DNA of 64,000 bases from Ensifer sesbaniae (lineage in GTDB: Bacteria > Pseudomonadota > Alphaproteobacteria > Rhizobiales > Rhizobiaceae). Position numbers and translations under genes: made by a program. The notes below the pieces were generated by a model that saw only the letters and a list, made by a program, of their open reading frames with translations, made no database searches and was not told the origin of the DNA. The DNA is taken from NCBI RefSeq assembly GCF_013283665.1, contig NZ_JABEKU010000002.1:1238863-1302862 (forward strand), written 5' to 3'. This document shows positions 16,128 through 24,992 of the stretch, one piece after another. The stretch's first letter is position 1; the number at the start of each line of letters is the position of its first letter.

Positions 16128-17007
16128 GAACCACCTCCCGGTGCTTTTGAAGGCGCGCGCCGAAAGCTTGGCTGACGCGGTCGAAGATGATGGCGATGCC
16201 GACGATGGCGAGACCGTTGAAGATCCCGAGCGTGAAGTACTGGTTGGAGATCGCCTTCAGCACCGGCTGTCCAAGGCCCTGAACGCCGATCATCGAGGCG
16301 ATGACCACCATGGCGAGCGCCATCATGATCGTCTGGTTGATGCCCGCCATGATGGTGGGGAGCGCAAGCGGCATCTGCACGTTCTTCAGCTTCTGCCAGT
16401 TCGAGGAACCGAAGGCATCGGCGGCTTCGAGTACATCCTTGTCAACGAGGCGGATACCGAGATTGGTAAGGCGGATCATCGGCGGGATGGCGTAGATCAC
16501 CACCGCGATCAGGCCGGGAACCTTGCCGATGCCAAGCAGCATGACGACGGGGATCAGGTAGACGAAGCTCGGCATGGTCTGCATGACGTCGAGGATCGGG
16601 TTGATGACGTTCTGGACTCTGTCCGAGCGGGACATGGCGATGCCGATGGGAATACCGACGACGATCGACAGCACCGTGCAGACGAAGATCATCGAGACCG
16701 TCTTCATCGTGTCGTCCCACATATCGAAATAACCAATGAGCAGCAGCGTCACGACCGTTCCCGCGACGATCTTCCAATTACGGCTGGCGAACCAGGCGAC
16801 AGCAGCGATCAACAGGAGGATAATCGGCCAGGGCGTCTTCGTCATGAAGCGTTCCGACCAGATCAGAAAGTGCTGTAGCGGCTCGAAAATTGCTTCAAGA
16901 CCGTCGCCATAGGCACGCGTGAAACCGCGAAACCCCTCGTCGATCACCTTCTTGAGATCGCGTAAAGACGCATCGTCCATGTGGGGAAAGCTGAATAGCC
17001 AATCCAA
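16120..17007 (-). CDS. Betaine/choline-type ABC transporter permease
   Basis: This encodes 295 residues if translation begins at the TTG 17005-17007, 7 bases after GAGGAGG; no in-frame ATG or GTG fits better, and the frame to 17406 only extends into the binding-protein gene. Six to seven membrane segments follow, with the ProW/ChoW EAA loop AADAFGSSNWQKLKNVQMPL and the strong SFVYLIPVVMLLGIGKVPG. The gene lies 101 bp behind the binding-protein gene and overlaps the ATPase start. Confidence 0.85.
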   Translation of the reverse strand: MDWLFSFPHMDDASLRDLKKVIDEGFRGFTRAYGDGLEAIFEPLQHFLIWSERFMTKTPWPIILLLIAAVAWFASRNWKIVAGTVVTLLLIGYFDMWDDTMKTVSMIFVCTVLSIVVGIPIGIAMSRSDRVQNVINPILDVMQTMPSFVYLIPVVMLLGIGKVPGLIAVVIYAIPPMIRLTNLGIRLVDKDVLEAADAFGSSNWQKLKNVQMPLALPTIMAGINQTIMMALAMVVIASMIGVQGLGQPVLKAISNQYFTLGIFNGLAIVGIAIIFDRVSQAFGARLQKHREVVHG

Positions 17008-17108
17008 AATCCATCCTCCTCGATAACGGTAAGCGCATCCTTTGACGCGCTGTTCGTTGCCGGCGCAGCATGTTCCACCGGGGCGCGCCAGCAACGTCTT
17101 GAACGGGA

Positions 17109-18110
17109 TCAGAGTGCTGCCTTGATCTTCTCGGCAGCTTCCGGCGATACCCACGCCTTCCACATGGCCTCGTTCTCTTCGAGGAAGTGCTTTGCGCCGT
17201 CGTCGCCGCTTGCCTGGTTGTCGGTCATCCAGGCCATCAGCTTGTTGACCGTGTCGTTGCTCCAGGCGCGCTTGTTGAGGTAGCCCATGACGTCCACGCC
17301 GGCGCGCTCGGAGAACGCCTTGGTCACGAGCGTCTGGACCGTATCCTTCGGCCAGTCGTTCTTCTTTGAGTCCGGGCAATCCGCAACCGTGTTGCAGCGC
17401 TTCCACTCGGCCGCATCGTAGGGTACGCCATGCTCGACCTTGACCATCTCGTACTTGCCGAGAAGCGCGGTCGGGGCCCAGTAGTAGCCAACCCAGCCCT
17501 CCTTGCGCTCGTAAGCCTTGGCAATCGAGCCGTCGAGACCGGCGGCCGAACCGGTATCGACCAGCGTGAAGTTCGCCGCCTCAGCGCCGTAGGCCTTGTA
17601 GAGTTGGCTGCTCACGACCGTACCGCCCCAGCCCTGCGGGCCATTGTGGATCGCACCCTTCGATTTGTCTTCGGGGTCCGGGAACAGTTCCGGATGCTTG
17701 AGGACGTCATCGATCGTCTTGATGTCCGGATGAGCGTCGGCGAGGTACTTCGGAATCCACCAGCCTTGCACCGCGCCGTCGGTCAGGACGGTCGATGCAA
17801 CGACGAGCTTTCCGTTCGCAACGCCGGCGTTGACGACATCAGGCAGAAGATCGACCCACCCTTCCGGCGCGATGTCGGGCTGGCCCTTTTCGGTCATCGA
17901 CGTGATCGTCGGGACCGTATCGCCCTGTATGATTTCGGCGTTGCAACCATAACCCTCGGTCAGGATAAATTTGTCCAGACTGGCGAGCACTTCGGCGCTC
18001 TGCCAGTTCATGCTAGCGATGGTGACGTCGCCGCAATCCGCTGCCTGCGCCGAATTGCCAAAGGTCAGCATCGCTGCTGCAAGGCATGTCGAGGCGAAGA
18101 GTTCTTTCAT
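17109..18110 (-). CDS. Betaine-type ABC transporter, substrate-binding protein
   Basis: This encodes 333 residues: a Sec signal peptide (MKELFASTCLAAAMLTFGNS, cut near AQAADC) and an OpuAC/ProX fold (DVTIASMNWQSAEVLA, PDIAPEGWVDLLP, GAVQGWWIPKYLADAHPDIK, EGWVGYYWAPTALLGKYEM). Tryptophans in GW, YW and WAP segments could form the aromatic cage that binds a trimethylammonium or dimethylsulfonium head group; this is by family analogy. GGGAGGAAATGCC precedes the ATG. There is a 117-bp gap to dddD upstream. Confidence 0.85.
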   Translation of the reverse strand: MKELFASTCLAAAMLTFGNSAQAADCGDVTIASMNWQSAEVLASLDKFILTEGYGCNAEIIQGDTVPTITSMTEKGQPDIAPEGWVDLLPDVVNAGVANGKLVVASTVLTDGAVQGWWIPKYLADAHPDIKTIDDVLKHPELFPDPEDKSKGAIHNGPQGWGGTVVSSQLYKAYGAEAANFTLVDTGSAAGLDGSIAKAYERKEGWVGYYWAPTALLGKYEMVKVEHGVPYDAAEWKRCNTVADCPDSKKNDWPKDTVQTLVTKAFSERAGVDVMGYLNKRAWSNDTVNKLMAWMTDNQASGDDGAKHFLEENEAMWKAWVSPEAAEKIKAAL

Positions 18111-18227
18111 GGCATTTCCTCCCTATGCGCGATGTTGAAGTTTCAAGCCCGTCGACGCCATCGCGTACCTCAGCGGGCCGCCGGCGGCTCCGGTATCCTC
18201 CTCAGAACCCGAAGCCGCCGTTTCCTG

Positions 18228-20741
18228 CTAGCTTGGCAGATACTCAGCACTCCAGGTCTCGCTGATCGTACCGGAGGCGATCAGCCGGTCGATCTCGGCG
18301 TCGGTGCAGTTCAAGGACCGGAGAACGGCGCGCGTAGACGCCCCGTACTTCTCCGCCGGCGCGACAGCCTTGACCTTGCCGACGGCCGGACGGATGGCGA
18401 AGGGGTCGAGCTGCGTGACCGTGTGTCCGCTCGGATGGTTCGGGAAGATGGAGAAGGAATAGCTGCCCCGGTCGATCCCGGGCGTGCCGTCGGCAATACG
18501 GGCACTGCGGCTGCGGATCGTTTCGATGTTCTCACAGAGCGATACGCCAATATCGGCTTCCTGCAGGCGCTGCTGCCAGGTTTCCGCCGGCGCGGTCAGG
18601 AAAGCCCCTGCGAGATAGGCCTCGCGATCGGACGCGACCATCTCAACAATCCCTCTCAGACCTTCAACCTTGCCGAAGCGCGGAAGATCGGCTTCCGAGG
18701 CGCACAAAAGAAGGTGATCGCCGCCTGCCGTTTCGTAGAGCCGCGACAGGGCATGATACCCCTTGGTTTCGCGGCCGGACGGCTCATCGAACGGACCGCG
18801 CCCCGCATAGTCATAGCAGAACGGTATCTGAGCGAGGCCGGTCAGTGCCGACAGCGATGTGCGCGGGCGGCCGACAATCCCGGTTCTGGATTTTTGGTAG
18901 AGAGCCGTGGCGACGCCGAGCGCCGCGCCGAAGCCGCACATAACGTCGATGGTGCCGACATGGGCGTGCTCTTCCGGCGTTTCCATCGAGCCGCCGAAAC
19001 GCAGCATGATGCCGGTTGCCGATTGCACGAGATCGTCATAGCCGAGATAGTCGGTGCGCGGGCCGGTGCGAACGCCGCCGAAGCAATCGAGCTGGCAGAA
19101 GATCGCTTGGGGGTTGAGCGCCTTCAGACCTTCGGCATCGAGCCCCATCGCCTTGACCTGGCGGTCGGTGGCGTTCCAGACCACGACGTCGACGGAGCGC
19201 ACCAGTTCCTCGAAGACAACGCGGCCATCGGGCGAACCGATGTTCAGAAGCACGGACTGCTTGCCGCGCATGTGCGACATGCCGAAGATCACGGTGTTCC
19301 AGCAATCATAGAGCGGCTTGGCCGGATCGATCTTGATGACCTCCGCGCCGAAGCGGGCGAGATAGGCGACCGAATGCGGGCCGGCAATCACATTGCAGAG
19401 ATCAAGTACCCTGACGCCATCCAGCCAGCCACCGGGGGCGTCGGTCGGAGGGGCCGGCAAGGAAGGACGCTCCATGTCTGCAAACATCGCCAGCGCATCC
19501 TTGACCGTTCCCCAGCGCCGAGGGTGCGGCGTTAACATGGCGTCCGCGCTCTCTTGCAGCCACGCCATCGGCCCGGGCTGGATCATGCGGCCGAGGGTCG
19601 GATCGTCCACCTCGATCATGAGGCCGGCAGCCTTGGCGTGATCGTCGGCGATCCATTCCTTTAGCCAGCGCTGTGGCGCACCCGGAAACAGCCCTTCCCC
19701 AAAGACCCGCTCCCATTCGGCCGCCGTCTTCGTCAGGAAGACCTCCTTCATGCGGGCCGCGATCTTGTCGGCCCAGAATTTCGGGAGCGGATAGACGCCA
19801 AGCGAAACGTCCGACGACCATTGAGAGACCGGAAGATAGGTGTCTTCCTCCTCGCGCAGTCCCTCGGTCACCAGCTCATCGTAGAGGCCGAGGGCTTGCA
19901 GGCAGCGCTTCGCATGGTTCTTGTGGCTGGGGCAGACGACGTAGAACATCCGCCCGTCGGCGCACATATAGCTGCGATAGAAGGGATCGAGGAACTCCTG
20001 GAGGTCGTCATAGGACATATCCATCGGCAGGCCCTCGCCGCGCCGGCGCTCGATCTCCCGCTCGCGCTGGGTCTGGTAACGCAGCGGATAATCATCGATC
20101 AGGATCGAATTGTAGGAGAGGCCCTCCATGACGGCACTTGCCAGCGGTACTTCGATGTGGTCGCCGTGCCCGGTGCGCTCGCGCGCCTGAAGCGCCAGCA
20201 CCGTTGCGGACGCCGCAAGCATTGTGCCGTAGGCGGAAGAGAGCGGCAGCGGCGAGAACGAGGGGTTGATGCCCATCAAAACGCGATTGAGTCCCATATC
20301 CGTGAAGACGCCGGAGGACGCCGCAATTACCGCCTCGAAGGCCCTCCAGTCACGGCGAAGCTGATCGTCGGAGGCAAAACCGGGGATCGACAGGGTGATC
20401 AGCTCCGGCCGCGCCTTGCGGAGCGCTGCAAAATCGATTCCGAGCCGGGCGAGCACGCCGGGGCGGAAATTCTCAACAACAATATCGGCCTCGGCGACCA
20501 GCGCCTTTGCCTGTTCCACCCCCTCCTCTGTCTTGAGGTCGAGGGTGATGATCAGCTTGTTGCGGTTGAGGATGGCATTGGCGGGATTATCCCAGAGCGG
20601 GCCACCGGGCGGATCGACATGCACGACGGTCGCGCCAAGATCGCCAAGGATCATGGCAACAGCCGGGCCGGCAATATATTGCCCGAAATCAACCACCCGA
20701 ACGCCGGAAAGCGGAAGCGCGGAGCGCGCGATCGATGTCAT
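18228..20741 (-). CDS. dddD: DddD-like class III CoA-transferase/lyase (DMSP)
   Basis: This encodes 837 residues made of two CaiB/BaiF-type halves: residues 10-400 (LSGVRVVDFGQYIAGPAVAM) and 440-830 (LDGVRVLDLCNVIAGPHSVA). The active-site Asp of class III CoA-transferases (the GDSNSG region of formyl-CoA transferase) appears only in the second half, at about D599 in VGTIDVMCG; the first half has LPLSSAYG there. A tandem protein of about 835 residues with one catalytic Asp near 600 is the described form of DddD, which converts DMSP to 3-hydroxypropionyl-CoA and dimethyl sulfide. It is 24 bp behind the GMC oxidoreductase gene and upstream of a betaine-type ABC transporter and acuI. Another betaine-like substrate is possible. 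Confidence 0.75.
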   Translation of the reverse strand: MTSIARSALPLSGVRVVDFGQYIAGPAVAMILGDLGATVVHVDPPGGPLWDNPANAILNRNKLIITLDLKTEEGVEQAKALVAEADIVVENFRPGVLARLGIDFAALRKARPELITLSIPGFASDDQLRRDWRAFEAVIAASSGVFTDMGLNRVLMGINPSFSPLPLSSAYGTMLAASATVLALQARERTGHGDHIEVPLASAVMEGLSYNSILIDDYPLRYQTQREREIERRRGEGLPMDMSYDDLQEFLDPFYRSYMCADGRMFYVVCPSHKNHAKRCLQALGLYDELVTEGLREEEDTYLPVSQWSSDVSLGVYPLPKFWADKIAARMKEVFLTKTAAEWERVFGEGLFPGAPQRWLKEWIADDHAKAAGLMIEVDDPTLGRMIQPGPMAWLQESADAMLTPHPRRWGTVKDALAMFADMERPSLPAPPTDAPGGWLDGVRVLDLCNVIAGPHSVAYLARFGAEVIKIDPAKPLYDCWNTVIFGMSHMRGKQSVLLNIGSPDGRVVFEELVRSVDVVVWNATDRQVKAMGLDAEGLKALNPQAIFCQLDCFGGVRTGPRTDYLGYDDLVQSATGIMLRFGGSMETPEEHAHVGTIDVMCGFGAALGVATALYQKSRTGIVGRPRTSLSALTGLAQIPFCYDYAGRGPFDEPSGRETKGYHALSRLYETAGGDHLLLCASEADLPRFGKVEGLRGIVEMVASDREAYLAGAFLTAPAETWQQRLQEADIGVSLCENIETIRSRSARIADGTPGIDRGSYSFSIFPNHPSGHTVTQLDPFAIRPAVGKVKAVAPAEKYGASTRAVLRSLNCTDAEIDRLIASGTISETWSAEYLPS

Positions 20742-20765
20742 TTCGACTGTCCTCCCAAGGATTTC

Positions 20766-22454
20766 CTATACGCGTGCATCGGCAATGATCCAGCCGGCCG
20801 CCTTTTCGGCGATCATCAGCGTCGGCGCGTTCGTGTTGCCGCTGGTGATCTTCGGCATGATGCCTGCGTCGACGACGCGCAGGCCATCGATGCCGTGCAC
20901 CCGAAGACGGCTGTCCACCACCGCCATCGGATCATCGTCACGGCCCATCTTCGTCGTCCCGACGGGATGAAAGATGGTGTTGGCGATATCGCCCGCGAGC
21001 CGGGCCAGCTCCTCGTCGCTCTGAAACTGCAAGCCGGGTTTCCACTCCCGCGGCTGGTATTTCGCGAGCGCCGGCTGCGACACGATCTTGCGCACCTGCC
21101 GGAGACTCTCGGCAGCAATACGGCGGTCCTCTTCGGTGCTAAGGTAGTTCGGCGCGATCGCCGGGGCATCCGACGCCTTGCCGGAGCGAATGCGCACGCT
21201 TCCGACGCTGGTCGGATTGAGGTTGCAGACGCTTGCGGTGAAGGCGGGAATGTTGTGCAACGGCTCGCCAAAGGCGTCGAGGCTGAGCGGCTGGACGTGA
21301 TACTCCAGGTTGGCATGGGCCTGGCTGTCATCTGAACGGGTGAAGGCACCGAGCTGCGAGGGCGACATGCTCATCGGGCCGCTGCGCTTCAGCATATATT
21401 CGAGCCCGATCATCGCCTTGCCGAACAGGCTGTTGGCGAGCGTGTTCAGCGTCTTGGCATTGCCGACCTTGAAGACCGCGCGGATTTGCAGATGGTCCTG
21501 AAGATTTTCCCCGACGCCCGGCAAGTCGTGCGCGACCTCGACGCCTTGGCGCTTCAAGAGCGTGCCCGGCCCGATGCCCGACAATTGCAGGATCTGCGGC
21601 GAGCCGATTGCGCCGGCGGAAAGGATGACCTCCCTGCGCGCACGAACCTGCGCACTGCGTCCCTGCCGCTGAAGCATAACGCCAACGCAACGCTTGTGAC
21701 CGGAACCCTCGGTTTCCAGAATCAGCCTTTCGACGTGGGATTGCGTCCAAATCGTCAGGTTCGGGCGGTGTTTCGCCGGGCGCAAGAAAGCCTTGGAGGT
21801 ATTCCAGCGCCAGCCGGAGCGTTGGTTGACCTCGAAATAGCCGACACCCTCATTGTCGCCGCTGTTGAAATCGTCGGAGCGCGGAATACCGGCCTCGACG
21901 GCGGCCTCGGCGAAGGATTCGAGGATGTCCCATTTGAGCCGCTGCTTCTCTATCCGCCATTCGCCACCGTGGCCGTGCATGTCGGAGAACCGGCTGTTGC
22001 CGCCGGTCTTCGGGTCCGCGCCGTTGTCGAGCCGGTAATGGTCCTCATGCGCCTTGAAATCGGGCAGGCAATTCTGCCAGGACCAGGCGGCATCGCCGGT
22101 CGCCGCCGCCCAGCCGTCGAAATCGCGCGCCTGGCCGCGCATATAGATCATGCCATTGATCGAGGAGCAGCCGCCGAGCGTCTTGCCGCGCGGATAGCGC
22201 AGCGACCGGCCGTTCAATCCGGCATCCGGTTCGGTCTTGTACAGCCAGTCGGTGCGCGGATTACCGATGCAATAGAGATAGCCGACGGGGATGTGAATCC
22301 AGTGATAGTCGTCCTTTCGGCCAGCTTCTAGCAGCAGCACGCGCATCGCGGGATCGCTGCTGAGGCGATTGGCGAGCAGACAGCCTGCGGAGCCTCCACC
22401 GACGATGATATAGTCAAAACTATCGGCGGCGCGGTAAGAAGCGCGGCTGGTCAT
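20766..22454 (-). CDS. dddA: GMC oxidoreductase (DddA-like alcohol dehydrogenase)
   Basis: This encodes 562 residues. The FAD motif is YIIVGGGSAGCLLANRLSSD near the N-terminus; GMC signatures are RYPRGKTLGGCSSINGMIYM and LSAGAIGSPQILQLSGIGPG; the C-terminal catalytic His region is TIFHPVGTTKMGRDDDPMAV and GNTNAPTLMIAEKAA. It belongs to the choline-dehydrogenase-like branch. In DMSP operons the DddA enzyme of this family oxidises 3-hydroxypropionate to malonate semialdehyde, which would follow DddD. The start at 22454 is chosen because its ATG overlaps the stop of a short upstream ORF; the frame is open to 22490. Confidence 0.75.
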   Translation of the reverse strand: MTSRASYRAADSFDYIIVGGGSAGCLLANRLSSDPAMRVLLLEAGRKDDYHWIHIPVGYLYCIGNPRTDWLYKTEPDAGLNGRSLRYPRGKTLGGCSSINGMIYMRGQARDFDGWAAATGDAAWSWQNCLPDFKAHEDHYRLDNGADPKTGGNSRFSDMHGHGGEWRIEKQRLKWDILESFAEAAVEAGIPRSDDFNSGDNEGVGYFEVNQRSGWRWNTSKAFLRPAKHRPNLTIWTQSHVERLILETEGSGHKRCVGVMLQRQGRSAQVRARREVILSAGAIGSPQILQLSGIGPGTLLKRQGVEVAHDLPGVGENLQDHLQIRAVFKVGNAKTLNTLANSLFGKAMIGLEYMLKRSGPMSMSPSQLGAFTRSDDSQAHANLEYHVQPLSLDAFGEPLHNIPAFTASVCNLNPTSVGSVRIRSGKASDAPAIAPNYLSTEEDRRIAAESLRQVRKIVSQPALAKYQPREWKPGLQFQSDEELARLAGDIANTIFHPVGTTKMGRDDDPMAVVDSRLRVHGIDGLRVVDAGIMPKITSGNTNAPTLMIAEKAAGWIIADARV

Positions 22455-22519
22455 CGGCTTGCCCGCCTGCTGCGATGCAATACCGCACAATCATAAGCTT
22501 CGACGATTTGCCGCAGCAT
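22451..22519 (-). CDS. Possible 22-residue leader ORF coupled to dddA
   Basis: A GAGGAGG site (about 22524-22530) is followed after GCTAAA by an ATG at 22519 that opens a 22-codon frame (MLRQIVEAYDCAVLHRSRRA...). Its TGA overlaps the dddA ATG as ATGA, while dddA itself has only a weak ribosome site. This layout would make dddA translation depend on reading the leader. It is a prediction from position only; the peptide matches nothing I know. Confidence 0.4.
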   Translation of the reverse strand: MLRQIVEAYDCAVLHRSRRASR

Positions 22520-22584
22520 TTTAGCCTCCTCCTCATCTCTGTTTTCAGGAATAGCGGAGGAGCGACCCGGAAATCCAATGACAA

Positions 22585-22601
22585 ATAACGCAAGGCATTA
22601 T
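22585..22601. promoter_or_regulatory. Candidate LysR operator between dddA and its regulator
   Basis: ATAACGC-AAG-GCATTAT is an imperfect palindrome 14-30 bp before the LysR start at 22615 and in the only spacer between the divergent genes. It is a natural place for binding by the linked LysR protein. Confidence 0.4.
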
Positions 22602-22614
22602 AAGTGAAATTAAT

Positions 22615-23541
22615 ATGCTTCAGTCAGTCGACCTGAGAAAATTGAAGGCATTCGTCACCGTCGCGCGCGAGGGCAACGTCACGCGCGCCGCGGAGCAACT
22701 GCACGTCACCCAACCCGCCGTCACACTGCAATTGAAGCGCCTTGCCGCCGATACCGGGCTCACCTTGTTCCGGCGGACGTCCACGGGGCTGAAACTGACG
22801 CAGGAAGGCGCCCTGCTGGCAGCCAAGGCGGAGCAGGTGCTGACGGCATTGACGGATTTTGGGCAGACGGCCGGACATTTGGCGACACGCGTACGAGGGA
22901 AATTGCGGATCGGCACGATCATCGACCCGGAGTTCACCCGGTTGGGGGCGTTTCTGAAGGCGCTGATCGAAAGCGGGCCGGGCATAGAAACCACACTGCG
23001 CCACGGCATGAGCGGCGACGTTCCGGAGGGGCTGAGGCGAAATGAACTCGATGCCGGTTTCTATCTCGGCGACCCAAGAGATTATGATCCTTCCGCCGAG
23101 ATTACCGGAGAAAGCGCCGCACCGCTTTTTCATGCCCGCGAGCTGGCGCAATTAACCTATCGCGTCGTCGCTCCACCATCGCTCGCCGGTTTCGTGCGCG
23201 GCGCGGATTGGTCACAGCTCGCATCGCTTCCTTGGATCGGCACACCGCAGGCCTCGGTCCACAATCGATTGCTGTCGCGCCTATTTGCCGAATTAGGCGT
23301 CCGGCAAAATATAGTCGCCCAAGTGGATCAGGAGGCGTCCATGGTTGCCATGGTACGGACAGGGGTGGGATTGAGCCTTTGCCGAGAGTCGATTGCCCTT
23401 CATGAACAACAGGCACACGGCCTTGTCATCGCTGAGAATGTTAAAATCTCCACGACGCTGAGTTTCCTCTGCTTGGAGGCTCGTATCGGCGATCCCTCTA
23501 TAATGGCTGCTTTCGATGCAATAAGGCGGGTTTGGATATAG
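22615..23541 (+). CDS. LysR-family regulator of the DMSP-type operon
   Basis: This encodes 308 residues: DNA-binding domain LRKLKAFVTVAREGNVTRAA, LHVTQPAVTLQLKRLAADTG and a sensor domain with GKLRIGTIIDPEFTRLGAFL and VAMVRTGVGLSLCRESIA. It is divergent from the dddA-like gene by 160 bp. Linked LysR genes (DddR) activate DMSP operons in other bacteria, so a role in inducing dddA-dddD-transport genes with a pathway metabolite is likely but not shown. Confidence 0.85.
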   Translation: MLQSVDLRKLKAFVTVAREGNVTRAAEQLHVTQPAVTLQLKRLAADTGLTLFRRTSTGLKLTQEGALLAAKAEQVLTALTDFGQTAGHLATRVRGKLRIGTIIDPEFTRLGAFLKALIESGPGIETTLRHGMSGDVPEGLRRNELDAGFYLGDPRDYDPSAEITGESAAPLFHARELAQLTYRVVAPPSLAGFVRGADWSQLASLPWIGTPQASVHNRLLSRLFAELGVRQNIVAQVDQEASMVAMVRTGVGLSLCRESIALHEQQAHGLVIAENVKISTTLSFLCLEARIGDPSIMAAFDAIRRVWI

Positions 23542-23649
23542 TCGGGGCAGTCTTCGCAGTGGCTTCTCTTTTTGCTGGCGTCGCACGGGCAATTTGCGTC
23601 TTTCACGGTAGACAAGCGCTATCGGGCAACGCGTTGTCGTAACTCAGGC

Positions 23650-24050
23650 CTCTCTCAAAACCATGTCTACCTTGGCGCGCGCATCGGCATGACCAGCGTG
23701 CTGCACACCTGGGGATCGGCGCTGACCCATCACCCGCATGTGCACATCATCGTGCCCGGTGGCGGGCTGTCGCTGGATGGCACCCGCTGGATCGCATGTC
23801 GCCCCGGCTTCTTCCTGCCCGTAAAAGTTCTGTCGCGTCTGTTCCGGCGATTATTCCTTGAGGGCCTGATGGCACTGCATCAAGCCGGCGATCTGTCCTT
23901 TTTCGGGGATCTCGCCGGGCTCGCCGAGGCGGATGCCTTCGCTGCCTGGCTTGCCCCCTTGCGCAAATCCGAGTGGGTCGTCTACGCCAAGCCCCCGTTC
24001 GACGGTCCCGAGGCGGTCTTGGCCTATCTCAGCCGCTACACCCAACTCCG
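23650..24050 (+). pseudogene. IS91-family transposase fragment
   Basis: The frame holds the middle of an IS91/ISCR-type rolling-circle transposase: GMTSVLHTWGSALTHHPHVH (the HHPHVH metal/HUH-like motif), PGGGLSLDGTRWIACRPGFF and LRKSEWVVYAKPPFDGPEAV, stopping at YLSRYT where the family continues with further catalytic Tyr residues. Both ends are missing. IS91 elements mobilise neighbouring DNA, which fits the truncated genes next to it. Confidence 0.85.
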
Positions 24051-24184
24051 TGCATGCGCCTCCCGATCTCCTCCGCATGGCGCAGCCTACCGACGCCGAG
24101 CGTGTGGATGACGCCGAGCGACCAGCGGTTGCCGGCATGCGCGAGCAGTTCGCTGCGCACTCCGTCATCAAGGCCGAAACGCAT
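24047..24184 (-). pseudogene. HxlR-family regulator relic (N-terminus)
   Basis: From an ATG at 24184 the frame reads LLAHAGNRWSLGVIHTLGVG then RLRHAE and IGRRMHGV, the start of the HxlR winged helix (G.RWSL.V...L..G..R..EI.R...GV). It is cut at 24047 by the IS91 fragment, before the recognition helix is complete. It is divergent from the NmrA-like relic, a common gene pair. Confidence 0.6.
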
Positions 24185-24202
24185 TCTCAATGAGGCAAAA
24201 CG

Positions 24203-24540
24203 ATGAGCGATACAGCATACGATACAACGCCGCGGTCCATTCTCGTGCTGAGTGCCGGGGAACTCGGGCAACCCGTCCTTCGCAATCTGGCACGCCGTGC
24301 ACGCGAGACAAAGGAGACGACGATCAGCGTCCTCCTGCGCGCCAGCGCCGTCTCGTCAGATGACCCGGATAAGCAGCGCGCCATTGCGGAGATTCGGGAG
24401 CTCGGCATCGAGATCGTTGTTGGCGACCTGGTCAAGAGTTCGATCGATGAGCTCGCTTCACTGTTCGCACGATACCACACGGTGATTGGTTGTGCCGGCT
24501 ACGCCGCCGGGATCGATACGCCGATGAAGCTGGCCAAACC
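24203..24540 (+). pseudogene. NmrA/isoflavone-reductase-like protein, truncated
   Basis: The first 112 residues match the NAD(P)-binding start of NmrA-type proteins: RSILVLSAGELGQPVLRNLA, TTISVLLRASAV, LGIEIVVGDLV and TVIGCAGYAAGIDTPMKLAK. Coding similarity ends abruptly at 24540 where sequence of a vapC-type gene on the other strand begins; the family is about 300 residues. The remaining codons to 24661 are nonsense. Confidence 0.75.
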
Positions 24541-24648
24541 CGTCGCCGCAATCAGTGCGTCGGCCTCGTTGCGCCGGTCCGGGATGCGCAGGTGCGCGCA
24601 ACGTCTCGCAACCGCATCGTCAACCGGCAGGATTCGGCCGGCGAATTC
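24541..24648 (-). pseudogene. VapC/StbB PIN-domain toxin fragment
   Basis: On the reverse strand GRILPVDDAVARRCA and HLRIPDRRNEADALIAATGL match the C-terminal part of plasmid-stability PIN toxins (ILPVDEAVARR ... DALIAATAL). The part with the first acidic residues is replaced by EF-hand coding sequence and the C-terminus is lost at the NmrA joint. Confidence 0.6.
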
Positions 24649-24891
24649 CGGGCGCACGTGACTTCCATCGCCATTCACATCGACAATCTTGTCGAAGCAT
24701 CTGGTGACGGAAACGGCGACCGACTGCGGGAAGCCCGGCGCTTCCTTGCCCAGCCAGGCAGCATATTCCCTGACCGGGCTTGTTAAGTTCTCGTCTGCAT
24801 TGATTTTGACGAACCCGGCCTCGATGTCGGCGGCATGCTCCTCGTAGCCGATGACACCCTCTTCGTTTCTATCGATGCGCGCGAAACTCAT
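24640..24891 (-). pseudogene. EF-hand protein fragment
   Basis: The leftward frame starts FARIDRNEEGVIGYEEHAA and later has FDKIVDVNGDGSHVRPEFAG. DRNEEGVIGYEE and DVNGDGSHVRPE fit the 12-residue EF-hand calcium loop (D.N.(D/E)G....E). It runs straight into the VapC fragment at about 24640, so the present frame (to 24499) is a chimaera. Confidence 0.5.
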
Positions 24892-24992
24892 CTGCTGCCG
24901 AGGCGCTGGCTGAGTCCGGGCTCCTTCTTACTCTTGTCCGAACCACCGGCCTGCCCGCGCGTTTAGTTAGGGCAATTGTGAGGTGTTCGGCG

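Noticed and set aside
17430-19535. A 701-codon forward open frame, and others at 19821-21335, 21486-22331 and 28557-29153
   Set aside because: They lie antisense to well-supported genes (binding protein, dddD, GMC oxidoreductase, cytochrome oxidase) and encode Arg/Gly/Asp-rich nonsense typical of high-GC shadow frames.
24499-24891. A single 130-residue EF-hand/VapC protein
   Set aside because: The two halves match unrelated families and are joined inside both; it is a recombination joint rather than a natural fusion.
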